Part shown: one piece after another, positions 6,670 through 7,183 of the stretch | Position numbering within the stretch: the stretch's first letter is position 1 | Layout of the letters: the number at the start of each line of letters is the position of its first letter | Source: Kiritimatiellia bacterium | GTDB lineage: Bacteria; Verrucomicrobiota; Kiritimatiellia; RFP12; UBA1067 | DNA length: 7,183 nt | NCBI GenBank assembly: GCA_017405115.1 | Contig: JAFRBA010000035.1 | Location: 1-7,183 of the forward strand | Direction of reading: 5' to 3' | Notes under the pieces: generated by a model | What the model saw: only the letters and a program-made list of their open reading frames with translations | What the model was told of the DNA's origin: nothing | Database searches by the model: none | Position numbers and translations under genes: made by a program

Positions 6670-7183
6670 TTAGGCCTGTGGTTTTCGCACGAGCCGCACG
6701 ACCTTAGGCTGCGCGGCGGGTTCTGAGGCGGCGGCCTGAAACTGCTCGCGCATCTTCTCCTGGACTGCGAGGAGGCGCTTGCCGATGTCGCGCACGGCCA
6801 TTAGGATGTTCTCGGAGCGCCCGAGCTTCACGCGGCCGACCGTGATTTCGGCGGAGAAGAGGGAGCCGTCCTTGCGGATGCCGCGTCCGTCGATGATCAC
6901 GGGCCTGTGTTCGTGGAGGGGTTCGGCCAGCTGCACAAGGACGTGCTGTCCGAAGCCCTTTATGAGCTGCTGCAGCGACATGTCCCACATCTCGCCCGGA
7001 GTGTACCCGAACGTCTGCTCGACGCGCTTGTTGCTGTCCACCACGTGGCCTTTCTCGTCCACGAGTAGGACGGCGTCGTACAGTGCGTCCATGAGGTTGC
7101 GGTAGAGGTCGCGCTGGGTCGGGGCCTGCTGGAGCGGCGCCGCGGGGGCGGGCGGAGGCTCGGCGGCCGTCGGGGCTGGCGGC
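6670..7183 (-). CDS. PAS-domain sensory protein, C-terminal part (5' end outside window)
   Basis: The frame is open to the right edge, so the start lies beyond the window; about 171 residues are seen. The first visible ~20 are a Pro/Ala-rich linker. An amphipathic helix (TQRDLYRNLMDALYDAVLLV) leads into one PAS domain: DEKGHVVDSN, the FGYTPGEMW helix, GRGIRKDGSLFSAEITVGRV and ILMAVRDIGKR. After it come only a short helix and a basic Ala/Pro-rich tail ending VRLVRKPQA. No kinase, GGDEF or HTH output follows, so any output domain must lie N-terminal or be a partner protein. PAS domains sense ligands, redox state or oxygen through bound cofactors, or mediate dimerisation; no residue here fixes a cofactor. 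The gene ends 20 nt before etfB on the same strand, suggesting joint transcription and a possible role in sensing conditions for the dehydrogenase complex. That link is inference. Confidence 0.85.
   Translation of the reverse strand, partial: PPAPTAAEPPPAPAAPLQQAPTQRDLYRNLMDALYDAVLLVDEKGHVVDSNKRVEQTFGYTPGEMWDMSLQQLIKGFGQHVLVQLAEPLHEHRPVIIDGRGIRKDGSLFSAEITVGRVKLGRSENILMAVRDIGKRLLAVQEKMREQFQAAASEPAAQPKVVRLVRKPQA

Overview
The window looks like chromosomal DNA from a high-GC anaerobic bacterium. The best lineage guess is the PVC group (Kiritimatiellae, Lentisphaerae or Verrucomicrobia). That guess rests on the short pilin with a late CPxGGxY motif and a further Cys near the C-terminus, a style common in those phyla, and it is an inference, not a proof. 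No rRNA, tRNA, CRISPR array, insertion sequence or phage gene was seen.

Left half (+ strand, 1-3239). The window opens inside a sigma-54-dependent transcription activator, of which the C-terminal part of the AAA+ domain and the Fis-type HTH are present. A 169-bp control region follows. It holds a perfect 8-bp-arm dyad and two tandem sigma-54 (-24/-12) promoter candidates that share the 9-mer TGGCACGGT. Next is a type IV pilin-like gene (119 aa) with a textbook prepilin leader. A strong intrinsic terminator preceded by a second small hairpin closes the pilin gene. Only about 20 bp later starts a 674-aa polytopic membrane protein that resembles GT-C glycosyltransferases and has a large C-terminal soluble region. 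The layout suggests a pilus locus with its own sigma-54 activator, and possibly a membrane glycosyltransferase expressed by read-through.

Right half (- strand, 7183-3253). A four-gene convergent operon is read from right to left: a PAS-domain protein (its N-terminus lies outside the window), etfB, etfA with an N-terminal ferredoxin-like domain, and a GlcD/LctD-family FAD-linked 2-hydroxyacid dehydrogenase. Spacings are 20 nt, 11 nt and a 4-nt ATGA overlap. The last three genes have the order and domain make-up of lctBCD of Acetobacterium woodii, the electron-confurcating lactate dehydrogenase-EtfAB complex. That complex oxidises lactate with NAD+ by coupling the uphill step to oxidation of reduced ferredoxin. 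The EtfA ferredoxin domain keeps exactly the four cysteines needed for one [4Fe-4S] cluster, and EtfB carries the DGDTAQVG motif typical of bifurcating Etfs. Finding this module behind a PAS gene is the most notable metabolic feature of the window.

The two halves converge with only 13 bp between stop codons and no obvious bidirectional terminator there.
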